DNA of 64,000 nt from Jaapia argillacea MUCL 33604 (taxonomy: Eukaryota; Basidiomycota; Agaricomycetes; Jaapiales; Jaapiaceae), in contig KL197714.1 in the NCBI GenBank assembly GCA_000697665.1, forward strand, positions 234,444 through 298,443, given 5' to 3'. The position numbers and the translations under genes were made by a program. The notes beneath the pieces were generated by a model. That model saw nothing but the letters and a program-made list of their open reading frames with translations, ran no database searches and was not told where the DNA came from. Shown piece after piece: positions 45,656 to 56,974 of the stretch. Each line of letters starts with the position of its first letter. The first letter of the stretch is position 1.

Positions 45656-46679
45656 GTTGCGACCTCCAGAGTCGGATGTCAGTGCAGTTCACCAGGAGGG
45701 AGCGGCATGGCAACGGCGACGCGGTCTCAAACGCGGTCTATGGACTGGTCCGTCCTTGATGGTTCAGCTATCCCAGCCGTTGTTCCGCATTCAAGTGGGG
45801 TGTCTACTTAGCTGCTGCCCCACCGACCTGGAGATGTTGAGACCAATGCCATTGGACTTGGAATCAATTTCATTCCTCCCAACGCCTTGGGGGCGTGGAC
45901 ACCGTAATCCCGCATTCCCTCCTGATACGCTGTGCTACAGCCGGGATGGCCTCAACTTGGAACTCTCTCCGAGAACACTTCTCCCCGGGTCGTGTTTTCG
46001 ATACGGAGAGGGTGGCGGCACTAGTCTGCAAAACAGCCTCGAGTCCCTCCAGGAATATCGTCGACTAACTGGCCGTCGGTATGTGGACAAAGTCGTTGGT
46101 CACTCGAGCTCCCTTCTTAGGCTTACGACCTCTTCGCTGCAAGTTTTCCCTCCCCTTGGACCGAATGTCGCCCTCCACTTATAGGTATCACTCGGCGCCT
46201 CTTCGGCTCCTGCTCAGCCCAGAGAAACAGCTCACCTCTGTCGTGATCATACAGAAATACAGACGTTTCCGCACAGACTTCCCAGCCTCACAACACCCCT
46301 CTGAATCACTCTAACTGCGTTCATTGCAATTTACCCAATGGCGCCACGGTATGCCGACCTTTCGCCGACATTGCGGTGTGCAAGTTTCAAGTTTCAGCAT
46401 CGCGGTTATCGACGGGTTTTCCCCCAATCGCCACCAACTTGCACCAAGATTGTTAAGACCCCTGTCGCACTTTCTTTCGCAGGACCGTCAACCCTTTCTA
46501 TCCTTATGGAGAAATGTTTTCGGAAACTGTTTCAAAACTCCCCTGTGACGAGATATTGTAACTTTCCATCATCCGTGCCAACTTTGTCAGAATCTCACTA
46601 CTATACGCCGCGGATAGTTCCCATGTCGGGGACTCACTCTCCCACACCCTTAAACAGAGTCTAATCTATTTTCCCCTCA
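45656..46679. other. Intergenic region upstream of the damaged F-box gene
   Basis: About 1 kb with ORFs on both strands (for example 45489-46184 plus, which extends out of the F-box antisense) but no recognisable motifs or credible start. It includes the promoter of the gene starting at 45655. Confidence 0.4.
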
Positions 46680-47069
46680 GGTTGCGGCAGGCGATCGATA
46701 CCATATTCGACCCCTTGCCCGATATGCCCATAGTTTCACCGTCCACCAGGAGCTGCGGTTCGCGTGATTATCTAATAACCTTCACGAGTCGTAGATCATC
46801 GGGAAGCATGGCATCCTGGCCTCGTTCGGTTCGCCGAACCCATCCGAGTTACGATGGTTTCCATCGAAGGTGCTGCCGATGATGTATGTTCCCTCTCTCT
46901 CGTTCTCGCTCAGCCGACTCGACGTAATGTTGATCTTTGTGACCCGTTTCTCTCTTAGTTGTTCGCCCACACCCTCATCCCCCTCATCCCAACTCAAGTC
47001 CCCTGCCGCCGTGGGCGACATATCCAACCTGGACAACTCGTTCAACATTGCTATCGCCGCCTGCTCCTG
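46680..47069 (+). pseudogene. Degraded third copy of the small secreted-protein gene
   Basis: The exon IIGKHGILASFG (from about 46797) aligns with IIGKHGFLAQFG of the 41609 copy, but one base is missing (TTCGG-TTC), shifting the frame. A donor-like GTATGT follows at the same place. The last exon (from about 46961) keeps FAHTLIPLIPTQ and, after another shift, NIAIAA before a TGA (47067-47069). A possible exon 2 remnant starts after CCCCTCAG near 46680. No signal-peptide exon was found, so it is a 5'-truncated pseudogene. Confidence 0.65.
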
Positions 47070-47340
47070 AAATCAATACCTAGCAGGTTCCTCACTGGGA
47101 TGATGTCGAGTTACCCCTGAATCAGCTATGCCCGTTATGCCCGTTTCTTGATCCTGTTTGTCCGCGTATGTCTTGGATGTTATCTCTATAGTCCTGGGCG
47201 CCCCGAAATGAGATTGGATCAGAGTCTGCTCGTGTCCATCATCCCCACTTGTGTACACATGTTGACACAAGGTGGCGGGATAGCTACAACCAAAACAATC
47301 TGTATGTAACGTACAACCCTCCGGCGAGGTCCCCCTTCAC

Positions 47341-48698
47341 TCATTGACCGTTTAAGTTTATTCGCCATACTCTAACGATACCATCATCCCCGGCAGTTGC
47401 GAACAGATCCTCGTAGCCCTGTCGGGGACACCAAGAAACATGGTTGATATCGTGAACGCCATGTGCGGAGGGAAGTGTAGCAATTAGAGTGTGGGTGGGC
47501 GGTTCGCGCCCCTTAGGATCGGATGAGCTTGGTGGTTCCTGGAAGGAGGGAAGACTGTCAGCGTTTTCCAGATCAAAAGACACAGAAGCACTTGCATATA
47601 TCTCGTAAATGTTGATCTTGCCATCTCCACCTGTGCTGGCTAGCCAACCACCAAACTCTCCTTTTCCGTCATCCCCCCTTCTCTTCCCTACTCCCCAGCT
47701 AAGGGAATATATACTCCTCTCATGTTGACCTTCGATCACCTTAACACATTCCCACTTATGCTGTTCTATCCGTTCCCATATACGAATAGTGCAATCGTCT
47801 GAGGAGGATGCTAGGTATCTTCCATTGGGAGAAAAGGCGAGAGACCAGACGGTGGATGTGTGTCCTGTTAGCGTCGTAAAGCAGAACCAGTCTTCGGATG
47901 GATCGTCAATATAAAGTTTTATCGTGTCATCGTATGATGCTGAAGCTAATATCTGTACTGAGTGGGGGGCATAGTTAGGATTGGGTCTCAGGAGGATGAT
48001 AATGGCGAAGGGATGACCTCTTCTGTTGGGTGCCAAGCAACACATTTTACATCTTGACTGTGCTCCATCATCACTCCCATGCACTCAAAGTCGGCGTCGG
48101 GATGAACTGGAAGGGGAGTGAAGGGTCAGATTGAGGACATCCTAATATCCGATGGGCGACCTACCTTCCCAAACCCATACCGTTTTATCCCTGCTACAAC
48201 TGGCCAGCAAAGTGCCCGAGGTTGAATACGCAACGCATTTACACTCCGTCTCGTGACCCTCCAACAAACTCATACACTCCCATTCCCCAGTCTTGACACC
48301 CTCTCCGTGCATCTCATCGTCTTCATCGCTAGACTCCTGCTCCCATATCCCGATGTTGGAATCGAACGATCCGGTAGCGAAGGTAGTACCAGAAGGTGCC
48401 CAGGCGATGGAGCGAACAGTTTTCGTGTGTCCAGTTGAAATCGTCGTATTGTGTACAAAAGTTACGGAAGGGTTTTCTGTGTCTGCATCGGTCTTGCTAA
48501 AGTGATAAAGTCGGACTGTTTTGTCTGCCGAACAGGACGCAAGGACAGGCTTGGTGGGATTCCAAGCGACACACCAAGCTCGGTCGTCATGACCTGTCAA
48601 ATCGAAAAGGTGAGTAACAGTCTACGTCGGCATAGATGAATAGAACCTTCGAGCTCTGCAACTTTTTCTATGTGACCAGGGACATCGATGTCCATCAT
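47341..48698 (-). CDS. CIA1: CIA1/CIAO1, cytosolic iron-sulfur assembly WD40 protein
   Basis: A short first exon [17 protein letters not shown] (ATG at 48698) is spliced to [22 protein letters not shown]-type repeats follow: [115 protein letters not shown] and a final [14 protein letters not shown]. That fits a seven-bladed propeller. Introns near 48108-48166 and 47955-48012 splice in frame. Family knowledge: CIA1 acts with MMS19 and CIA2 to deliver Fe-S clusters to cytosolic and nuclear proteins. It is single-copy and intact. Confidence 0.88.
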
Positions 48699-49281
48699 AT
48701 TGGGTGATTGACAGGTGGGAGACTGGAGGAAGACAGGAAGAGGAAATGCCTGGAGACATCGGAGTTCGTGACGATATCTAATCTACTTGGAGTCATTGCC
48801 AAAAATGGGAGCAAAAGTTCACAAACCGTGACCCAATCGCCCTGGTGGAAGATTTGACGAAATCGACATTGAGGTCAGCATACTTAGTATTACAGGTCGA
48901 GTAGCAAGCATATTAGGGTCGATAGAGAGTCTAATGGGCCTCATCATCGTACATAAGACCACTCAGACGGACAGGCACCTTACTAGCTCTAACACGTCTG
49001 TGTAACAGCGCAACCATGTACCGAAAGTTCGGTTGAGAATTCGGAGTCTCGATGGATTCAAGAATGTGCCATCGAGCTCAAGCAACTCGCAGTCCTTTTG
49101 CGTGGAAGCTATTGGAACTTGAGCAAAACGGGCTCACAGCTGGTCGGCTGCATACGGCCCTGCGTGACACTTGTTGAGGGTGACTGGTGACTGTGACAGG
49201 TCGCGACTCGCTTCTGGGCTTGAGCCTCGGAAATAATGGTCTCTACCGCTTTGTCTCTCTTTTCGTATTCGCTCTACGGAT
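48699..49281. other. Divergent intergenic region, CIA1 / F-box
   Basis: 583 bp between two starts on opposite strands. Nothing besides presumed promoters. The segment TGTGACAGGTCGCGACTCGC near 49194 resembles the one upstream of the next F-box copy (TGTGACAAGTCGCGACACC near 52275), so the promoters were duplicated together. Confidence 0.5.
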
Positions 49282-51820
49282 ATGGCGGACAAACTCCCCG
49301 ACGAACTCATCAAGGAGATAATTTCTCCTGTCCTCAGGGTTCCGGAGGAGATGTTTGCCGATATGCAGTCAGAGTCCGTGTTTTGTCGTTTCGAGATTTC
49401 CACCTCCACTATCCTATTGGTCTGCAAGAGGTGGCTACGAGTGGCAACACCTCTCCTCTACGAAGTCGTAGTACTTCGATCCAAGGCTCAGGCTCAGGTG
49501 CTGGCCGGCGTTCTCAAAGCTAACAAGTTATTTGGGGCATTCATCAAGAAACTTCGAGTGGAAGGCGGCTACGGCGCCCCGATGCATCGGATCCTCACTG
49601 CAGCGCCAAATATCAAGGAGTTGTATGTGACCCTGGCGCTGTGGTCAAATGACAGCGTGTCCGGTCTCTGTCGTTCTCTCCACAGAATCGACCCCTCCCG
49701 GCTCCTCATTCACGACCTGATCGACTCGCCGCATGCCAATTCTGCTGGCACCCAACTGGCGACAGCTCTCTGCGAGTGCATCCAACACAAGTGGAAAAAT
49801 CTGGTGAATATCCTCCCTCTCTTTACTATCTACATCCTATCTTAGATCCTAATTGTGATGCAGAAAGTTGTCCAGTCGCCCATGGTCCATGGAGGTAGGG
49901 GTTGGGTACGTGATCGGTCTGGGCTGATCGCACAAAGAGAGGCGATGTTTCGCCGTGCTCTATCACAGGCGCCTGCCCTGGAGACAATCATCTACGAGCA
50001 ATCCCCTAATCAGCTCATCGAATACTACAATCACGCCAAGGTAATCCCTCGCAATCCGCATGTCAAGTCCATCATCTTCAAAACCCGTGCATGTGACACA
50101 CTTGTGAATCAGATGAAGGAGATTCCCGGACTTCTGGATGTCATTACCTTCGAACTACCCAAGTGAGTGATTTCACGACGTCTAGTTTCTTCTCATAAAT
50201 AATCATTGACATGACAGAAAGCCCGCCTCTGAGCCTGAGCCTCCCACTCCTTCTCTTCTCTTTCTTGACCCTTCCTATATCCCCTTCGCTTCCGCCCCCG
50301 AAGATATTGGAGATCAAGTTTGGACACGCATCTTTTCCTTCGCTATGCAAATTGAGTTTCGCGACCGTGAATTGACAGAAGTTGATGTCGGAACCTTGCG
50401 TAAAGCCCAGGTTGGCAATACTAGTGTAGCCCTGATGCAAGTATCCAAAACGTTCCATGTATGTCGGCTTGTATTCACGCCTTTCATCCTCCTGACCTAT
50501 GCCTTCCAGCGACTGACCCTTCCTTTACTCTATGGTTATCCAATCCTAGATTCAATCCCGCCTTTGCGAGCCTTCTCAACCCGTCTAATCGCAAACCCTT
50601 CCCTCGGCCTACTCGTTCGATCATTGGCTGTGAGCAACACGGACTTCTTCTCGCACCATGACGAGGATGGCTTGTGGGACGTAGTGTCGCGAACTCCCCA
50701 TTTACAACGACTGTATGCGCCTGGCGGCCTCGAGCGTAGCCTGATATGCTTCTCCCTCGCTTCCCTCGACCTGCGTACTTTTGTGGCGCTTGCGAAGACA
50801 GCGGGATCCACCCTCGTTACTTTTAAGAACGCCAATGTCTGCTCCAGTCATGACAATGACAGCGACAACGACAACGACAGCGATGAGGATGACGACGGCG
50901 ACGACGTCCTGCCGGGCTCCATCCTTGCTAACTTCAAGAGTATTCGTGATCTCGAGTGGATGAGTACGGTGGAGTTCTCTGCCGTCACTCCATCCTCCAG
51001 CTGGCTATCGACTTTGGAAACTCTCAAGTTATCTGAGTTTCATGTTTCGTTCTTGAAGATTTTGTCGGCTTTACGGCAAGTGTTGCTATTGACCGAACAT
51101 ATCAGCGCCCTTTTTAAGCCCTTACCTTTCAGACTCCCATCGCTCGTTGGAGTGGACATTGTAGTCGGGAGGGGTGCAGAGAATCAATTCGAGAGGTTCG
51201 TCTCCAGTCATGGAGGCAAACTCCAGGATTTGAAGATTCGATCGCGTGATGCTATTACAATTTCGATCTTTGACATGTGTCCTCGCCTTACTTCGGTCAC
51301 CCTGAATGATTTTTATGTGGTGTGTGGGTCAGCTCTTCGTCTCCAGAATATCTCTTACTTATGACCCCCCTTCTCAGATGCCTCGATCGTCTGTATTCAG
51401 ATGCAAGAGCGATCACAAGCACCTCCTCAAAGTGACAATCCCAAATGAGTAGGATAGATCGTCCCTTCCTCTGACTTATATGGGCCGGACGCTGACTTGC
51501 GCACAGGTCACACTATTCAATTGTTAGAGATCACCATTTTCAGAAGGAATGGGTAACATTGTTTGCCGAGCTCGACCTGAGCGCGTTCTCGTCTCTGCGG
51601 GAAATCCAGATATATGGTTGTGAGTGGCCCACTAACGAGTAAGTCGCCTTTTTTGGTGGAGGGGGGGGGTGGCAGTCGCTCATCGCTCTCGTATCACAGG
51701 CGTGCTATGACGAAGAATCCTTGGCCGAAATGGGCAGAGGAGACAAAAGAGAAATGGAATGTTACCATCACCGACGGGCAAGGAAGAGCATGGAAACCTC
51801 GCCTCAAGATTCAGAAATAG
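49282..51820 (+). CDS. Long F-box protein with two F-box-like modules (copy 4)
   Basis: Module 1 is MADKLPDELIKEIISPVL...STSTILLVCKRWLRVATPLLYEV. Module 2 is FASAPEDIGDQVWTRIFSFAMQ...VALMQVSKTFH, spliced to RLTLPLLYGYPIL. LRR-like segments and the conserved CEWPTNE / AMTKNPWPKWAEETKEKWNV...GRAWKPRLK end follow. Between strands of the LRR region it carries an acidic insert of Asp/Asn/Ser/Glu encoded by GAC/AAC repeats (50855-50910), absent from the sister copy at 52358. All splices checked keep frame. It is tandem to that copy and clearly its closest relative. Substrate unknown. Confidence 0.75.
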
Positions 51821-52091
51821 CGATACGGAGTGGGTTAGCCTTTTTGTGATGCTCTATGTGGTTCTTTTCACAGAAGATGAGACCTGAGGCCTTATTGGAC
51901 TGTCTCAGGACACGCACCTCTCATACATTATCCAAGTGCAGATAGTTTTATCTTAATATCTCGTGTCGGGTAATCTCAGTTGTTCGTACTCAATTCGTAA
52001 AACTTCAAACAAGGAGACGCGGTTCTTCTTTGAGATATCCTAAAATGTGCCGTTACGTGCCTACAGTGTGGTGTCCTTGTAATACACCGAG

Positions 52092-52183
52092 TAGGCTGGG
52101 ACCAACCTGTCTATGAGGAACAACAGTATGGAGACAGTTTTGCTCCATACTGATCTCTCATAGACAGGTTGGTGACTAGCCTA
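52092..52183. repeat. Two-tier inverted repeat able to form a long hairpin
   Basis: The outer arms ACCAACCTGTCTATGAG (52101-52117) and CTCATAGACAGGTTGGT (52157-52173) are perfect complements. The inner arms CAGTATGGAG (52124-52133) and CTCCATACTG (52143-52152) are too. Beyond the outer arms TAGGCT/AGCCTA also pair. The loop is 9 nt. It lies between two tandem F-box copies. It could be a foldback element or a small-RNA precursor. Confidence 0.75.
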
Positions 52184-52357
52184 TACATCGAGGTGAGCGC
52201 ATTCCATTGCCACAAGCAGGCGGGCTAACGGTGAATTGCAAACAGAGCATGTGATACCACGTGATATGAGCGCGACTGTGACAAGTCGCGACACCTAACA
52301 ATAAGTTGCTTTGGAATTGTGGCTCTGGTCGACACTCTTTCTGTTCGCTCCACAATC

Positions 52358-54813
52358 ATGGCAGACAAACTACCCGACGAACTTATCAAGGAGATTCTCT
52401 CTCCTTTCCTTAGGGTTCCAGAGGGGATGTTCGCTGACATGGGCTCAGAGTCTGTCTTTTGCCGTTTCGAGATTTCCACCTTAACCATCCTGCTGGTCTG
52501 CAAGAGGTGGCTACGAGTCGCGACACCCCTTCTCTACGAAGTCGTAATACTGCGATCCAAGGCTCAGGCTCATGCATTGGCCGGAGTTCTCAAAGCCAAC
52601 AAAGCTTTTGGAGCTTTTATCAAGAAACTTCGCGTGGAAGGTGGTTACGGCGCCCCAATGCATCAGATCATCACCGCAGCGCCGAATATCAAGGATTTGT
52701 ACGTGACCCTGGCACTGTGGTCAAATGATAATACATCTGGCCTGTGTCGGTCTCTCCGTACAATCAACATTATCCGTCTTCTCCTTCACGACGTCAGGTC
52801 ACCGCACGCCAACTCTGCTGCCACGCAACTTGCGAAGGCTATCGCCGATTGCATCCAACACGAATGGAAAAAATTGGCGAGTATCCCCTTGCTCTTTACT
52901 TCTATCAATTGAGCCTACTTGTGATGTAGAAAGTTGTTCATTCGCCCATGGTCCACGGAGCTAGGGTTTTGGTACGTGATCGGTCTGGGATGATCGTACA
53001 AGGAGAGGCGACCTTGGGTCATGCTCTATCAGTGGCGCCTGCTCTGGAGACACTGATCTACGAAATACCTCCAGAAACGCTCAATGGACAAAATCACGCC
53101 AGGGCCATCCCTCGTAATCCACATGTCAAGTCCATCATCTTCAAAAATGCTGCATGGGACGCACTTTGAGTCAACTAAGAGCTATTCCCGGGCTCCTGGA
53201 CCTCATTACCTTCGAATCACCCAAGTGAGTGACGGTCAGGATGTGGAGTATCTTCTCATATGTAATCGTTGATATGACAGAAATATCACCCCCGAGCCAG
53301 AGCCCCTCGCCCCGTCCCTTGGCTTTCTTGATCCTTCCTATATCCCCTTCGCTTCTGCCTCCGACGCTGTTCAAGATCAAATTTGGACGCGCATCCTTTC
53401 CTTCGCTATGCAAATCGAGTTTCGCGACCGTGAATTGTCTGAGGTTGATATCGGAACCTTGCATAAAGCCCATACTGGCAAAACTAGTGTAGCCCTCATG
53501 CGAGTATCCAAGATGTTCCATGTATGTCGCTAAGTGTGCGAAACATTCACCCTCCTGACATCTGCCTTTCAGCGATTAAGCCTTCCTTTGCTCTACGGCT
53601 ATCCAATCTTTTATACAATATATTCTTTCCAAGCCTTCGCCGCCAGCCTCGTCGCGAACCCTTCCCTCGGCTCACTCGTTCGATCATTGCCCGCCAGGAC
53701 AAGCCACTTAGGTCACGACACGCGGAATATGCAGGTGGTATTGTCGCGAACTCCCCCTTTAGAACGACTCTACGCCCCTGACTATGGCACCAGTCGCCTA
53801 ATATGCCTCTCCCGCGCCTTTCTCGACATCCATACTTTTGTGATGTTAGTGGAGAAGGCAGGGTCTACACTCGTCACTTTCAGGAATCTTGAAGTCTCCT
53901 GTGACTATCACGAACTGCCGGGCACTATCTTTGGCAATTTCAAGAGCCTTCGTTCTCTCGAATGGATGAGCAGGGGGAGGGTCTCCACTGCCACCCCTTC
54001 TTCAAGCTGGTTGTCGACCTTGGAAACTCTCAAATTATCTGAGTTTAGCCACTCGTTCTGGAAGATTATCTCGGTATTAGAGTGAGTGTTGCTATTGTCC
54101 CGAATTGTTTGTGCCACTTTTCACCCTCACCTGCAGACTCCCATCGCTCATTTGCCTGGAAATAGCATTCTCGTCGCATGAGGAGATTGAGATCAAGGAG
54201 TTCTTCTCCGTTCATGGGAGCAAACTACGGGATCTGAAGCTCCGGTGTTATGGCCCCTTCAAATTGGCGATTTTCGACCTATGTCCTCACCTTACTTCGG
54301 TCACTCTGCACAACTTTTATCAGGTATGTCAGCTCTTCGTTTCCAAAGCATCACTTACGTGTGCTTCCCCGCTTCTCAGTCCCCCCAATCGTCTGTATTT
54401 CAATGCGAGACAGATCACAAACACCTCGAAAAAGTGATAATCCCAAAATCGTAAGTGATATACCCCCTTCCTCTCACTTGCGTGGTCCGGATACTGACGC
54501 GGGGTATAGGTCTGGTTATTCAGTTCTCAGGGATCAAGAATGGGCAACTTTGTTTGCCGAGCTCGACCTGAGCATGTTCTCTCATTTGAAGGAGATGCAG
54601 ATAGATGGTTGTGAGTGGCCCACCAATGAGTATGTCGTCCGTTTTCTTGGCACTTTGTGCTACAGTCGCTCAAGCCTTTCGATATGTCACAGACGTGGTA
54701 TCTCGAAGAATCCTTGGCCAAGATGGGCAGAGGAGACGAAAGATAAATGGAATGTCACCATCACTGATGGGCAAGGTAGAGCTTGGAAGCCTCGCCTCAA
54801 GATTCGCAAGTAG
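52358..54813 (+). pseudogene. Long F-box gene (copy 5) with a one-base frameshift
   Basis: It is very close to copy 4: MADKLPDELIKEILSPFL...CKRWLRVATPLLYEV, then KVVHSPMVHGARVLVRDRSG. At GACGCACTTTGAGTCAAC (53158-53175) one base is missing relative to GACACACTTGTGAATCAG of copy 4, producing TGA at 53167-53169. One extra base would restore LVSQLRAIPGLLDLI and the splice after it. All later exons are intact (QDQIWTRILSFAMQIEF, LSLPLLYGYPIF, CEWPTNE, NPWPRWAEETKDKWNV...WKPRLKIRK, stop 54813). That implies a recent lesion or a sequence error. If real, only the N-terminal F-box and about 90 further residues would be made. Confidence 0.72.
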
Positions 54814-55098
54814 CGATGCGGAGTTTGCTAAGTTCGGTGCTGTTCAATGGGTGGCTCGTTTTTTCTATAGTTGATTTGGCTTGGAGCCTGTTGGATGTTT
54901 CAGGACACGGACCTATCCATACATTATCGAAATCGCACAGACAGTTGTTCCTGCCCTATGTAGTATAATTAATACCTAGTGGGAGGTAAATCCCTGCATG
55001 TCCGATGGGTACAATTCCAAGTCCCACGGCCCGCCTGTGATCTGTCCCACCAGTATCCACCTCCAATCTCGTTCTGGCGAATAGCTGTATCCCCAAAG
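54814..55098. other. Intergenic region, F-box / SNF8
   Basis: 285 bp with nothing noted beyond the presumed SNF8 promoter. Confidence 0.4.
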
Positions 55099-55854
55099 AT
55101 GCATCGACTAGGCGGTGTGGGGATGGCGGCCTTTGATAGGCATCAGCAAGCCCAGCGATCATTCGCAGAGCTCTCGTCGGAGATATCCCAGACTCAAATC
55201 GACTACGTGGATTCGCAACTATCTCAGTTTCGCACCGCACTCTATCGTTTTGCTACCACTCATCGGAAGAAGATCCGAGATGATCCCAATTTCCGACATG
55301 CTTTCCAACAAATGTGCTCGTCCATTGGTGTTGATCCCCTTGCCGGTCCTCGAAAGGGTGGCTGGTGGGCGGAATTGGTAGGACTAGGAGATTGGCAATA
55401 TGAGTTGGGTGTACAGATCGTCGATATATGTGTTTCAACCAGGGAGAGAAATGGGGGATTGATCGAGTTGAGCGAGCTGATCAGGTTGGTCAGTAAGTTG
55501 AGAGGGGTCGAGAGTGGGGTTATCACGCAGGACGATGTGATTCGGAGCATCAAGACGCTCGAGCCTCTTGGTGCAGGATATCAAGTTATTGATATGGGTG
55601 GTGGGCGGAAGATGGTGAGGAGTGTGGTGAAGGAACTCGACGATGATCAGATGGTCGTCCTCACAATCGCACAGGAGAATGGCAGTCGGGTGTCAGAGGA
55701 TCTGATAGTGCAGAAGAAGGGGTGGAGTGTAGAAAGATCGAGAGCGGCTCTGGAGAATATGCTTCTACGAGATGGACTGTGTTGGTTGGACGAACAAGAT
55801 GAGGGAAGTGGAACTGCTTATTGGGTTCCGTCAGCCATGCAATGGGACATATAG
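55099..55854 (+). CDS. SNF8: ESCRT-II subunit VPS22/SNF8
   Basis: A single-exon gene of 251 residues, the usual length. It starts MHRLGGVGMAAFDRHQQAQR, the family N-terminal signature, with a coiled-coil-like segment after it (LSSEISQTQIDYVDSQLSQFR). GWWAELVGLGDWQYELGVQI and the two C-terminal winged-helix units (NGGLIELSELI; GYQVIDMGGGRKMVRSV; LLRDGLCWLDEQ) follow, and it ends AMQWDI. Family knowledge: with Vps25 and Vps36 it forms ESCRT-II on endosomes for multivesicular-body sorting. The upstream in-frame codons are not ATG, so the start at 55099 is firm. Confidence 0.93.
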   Translation: MHRLGGVGMAAFDRHQQAQRSFAELSSEISQTQIDYVDSQLSQFRTALYRFATTHRKKIRDDPNFRHAFQQMCSSIGVDPLAGPRKGGWWAELVGLGDWQYELGVQIVDICVSTRERNGGLIELSELIRLVSKLRGVESGVITQDDVIRSIKTLEPLGAGYQVIDMGGGRKMVRSVVKELDDDQMVVLTIAQENGSRVSEDLIVQKKGWSVERSRAALENMLLRDGLCWLDEQDEGSGTAYWVPSAMQWDI

Positions 55855-56010
55855 GTGAGCATGTATGAATCTTGCTATACGTTGATGTAACTTATTCGTT
55901 TTCACGTAGAGCTTCTCCTGTTGTTTATCCGTTACAACCATGTATTTTTGCAACCCGTTGTATCCATAGATCGTTTGCGATCATTCAATCCAACCGTCAT
56001 CCAACCGTCG

Positions 56011-56073
56011 TCTACTATAAGAAATGCAAAATCGCGCGGAAACTCCGCGCGGTTTTGCATTTCTTATAGTAGA
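56011..56073. repeat. 63-bp near-perfect inverted repeat (hairpin)
   Basis: TCTACTATAAGAAATGCAAA...TTTGCATTTCTTATAGTAGA: arms of about 30 nt with one T-G mismatch and a loop of three bases (AAC), with a CG-rich core (CGCGCGGA/TCCGCGCG). It may be the 3' end signal of SNF8 or of the gene to its right, or a minimal foldback element. Confidence 0.8.
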
Positions 56074-56974
56074 GAACCCACCAACTTCAACACGGAGATG
56101 ATCTCCAAGGAGACGTTGTATTGGGACATTAGATACTCGTTGGGATCAGAGAACTCCGTGAAGTTACTCCATTTCAGATGTAAAGATGTTAAGAAATCGA
56201 CAAAGGTACGCCCATCGTCTTCTTGACCCGCAACTGATGGTAACATTGCTGAAGGTCGTTAGGAAGGATCCAGTCGGCTTCACCAAGGATGCACTGATAG
56301 TTGAAGAGGCGTCCTTGATAGTATATCAAGGCGTCGTGCTCGGTCTCGTGGGTTGCTATCTGTCCTACTTATATCCATATCGTCTCTAATCAGACTGTTC
56401 TCAACGCCTATAAAACTCCATCGGCCCCGGATTACTCTTCTATCCCTAAAATCGACGAGTTGAAGAAGTATCGTCCCAGCATCTTCAAGTTGAAGTTATA
56501 GTTGGGGGGCTCGTAATTCCGCCCGTACCCGCGCAGAGCCGTGCTGATTCGGCGTGCCTCCTTGGGGCGGCTCTCATCCGAACCCAACGTAACCCCGAAG
56601 CCCATCCCAGACTTCATTTGTACCTCGTTTCATCCCTCGCCATTCTGCGGGTTTGGTCATCAATCGTGAATCCTCGGAAATCGAAGCCAATTCACAGTCG
56701 AGCATCTGTCGAGACTTAGTCTGAAATTTCGCAATATTTGATTGCCACCCCATGGAAATGTCATCCGAGGCGGTAGAGGTTGGCTGCGTGTTGTACTCAC
56801 ATTATTTGGGCCAACTAGCCCCTCCCCACAGTCCTTCTTGACAAATGGTGTATATCTCCGAGGTTTGATCGTTGGCACGGTCAGAGAAGGACACGAACCT
56901 GGTGTGTCTGAGCTATTCTTCGCCATAAACTGAGCTAATGTTCTTCTCTCTTCCCCGCGATCGGAAGTTTGCAT
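56064..56974 (-). CDS. Uncertain gene or gene remnant
   Basis: Several minus-strand frames look coding but do not join into one model. MQTSDRGEERRTLAQF...KPRRYTPFVKKDCGEGLVGPNN (ATG 56974) can splice over a GTGAGT...GACAG intron to MLDCELASISEDSRLMTKP. Separately, RRISTALRGYGRNYEPPNYN (about 56530) ends at a TAA near 56434. A third block, VDFLTSLHLKWSNFTEFSDP, ends with a stop inside the 56011-56073 hairpin. I do not recognise any of them. Treat it as a candidate for transcript evidence only. Confidence 0.25.

Noticed and set aside
45489-46184. 231-codon plus-strand ORF
   Set aside because: Its first part is antisense to the F-box exon starting at 45655 and the rest is promoter-like sequence.
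47940-48110. Possible frameshift in CIA1 near CKCVAW/DVKCVAW
   Set aside because: On re-reading the strand, the exon reads [14 protein letters not shown] and joins ILASASYDD in frame with a normal intron.
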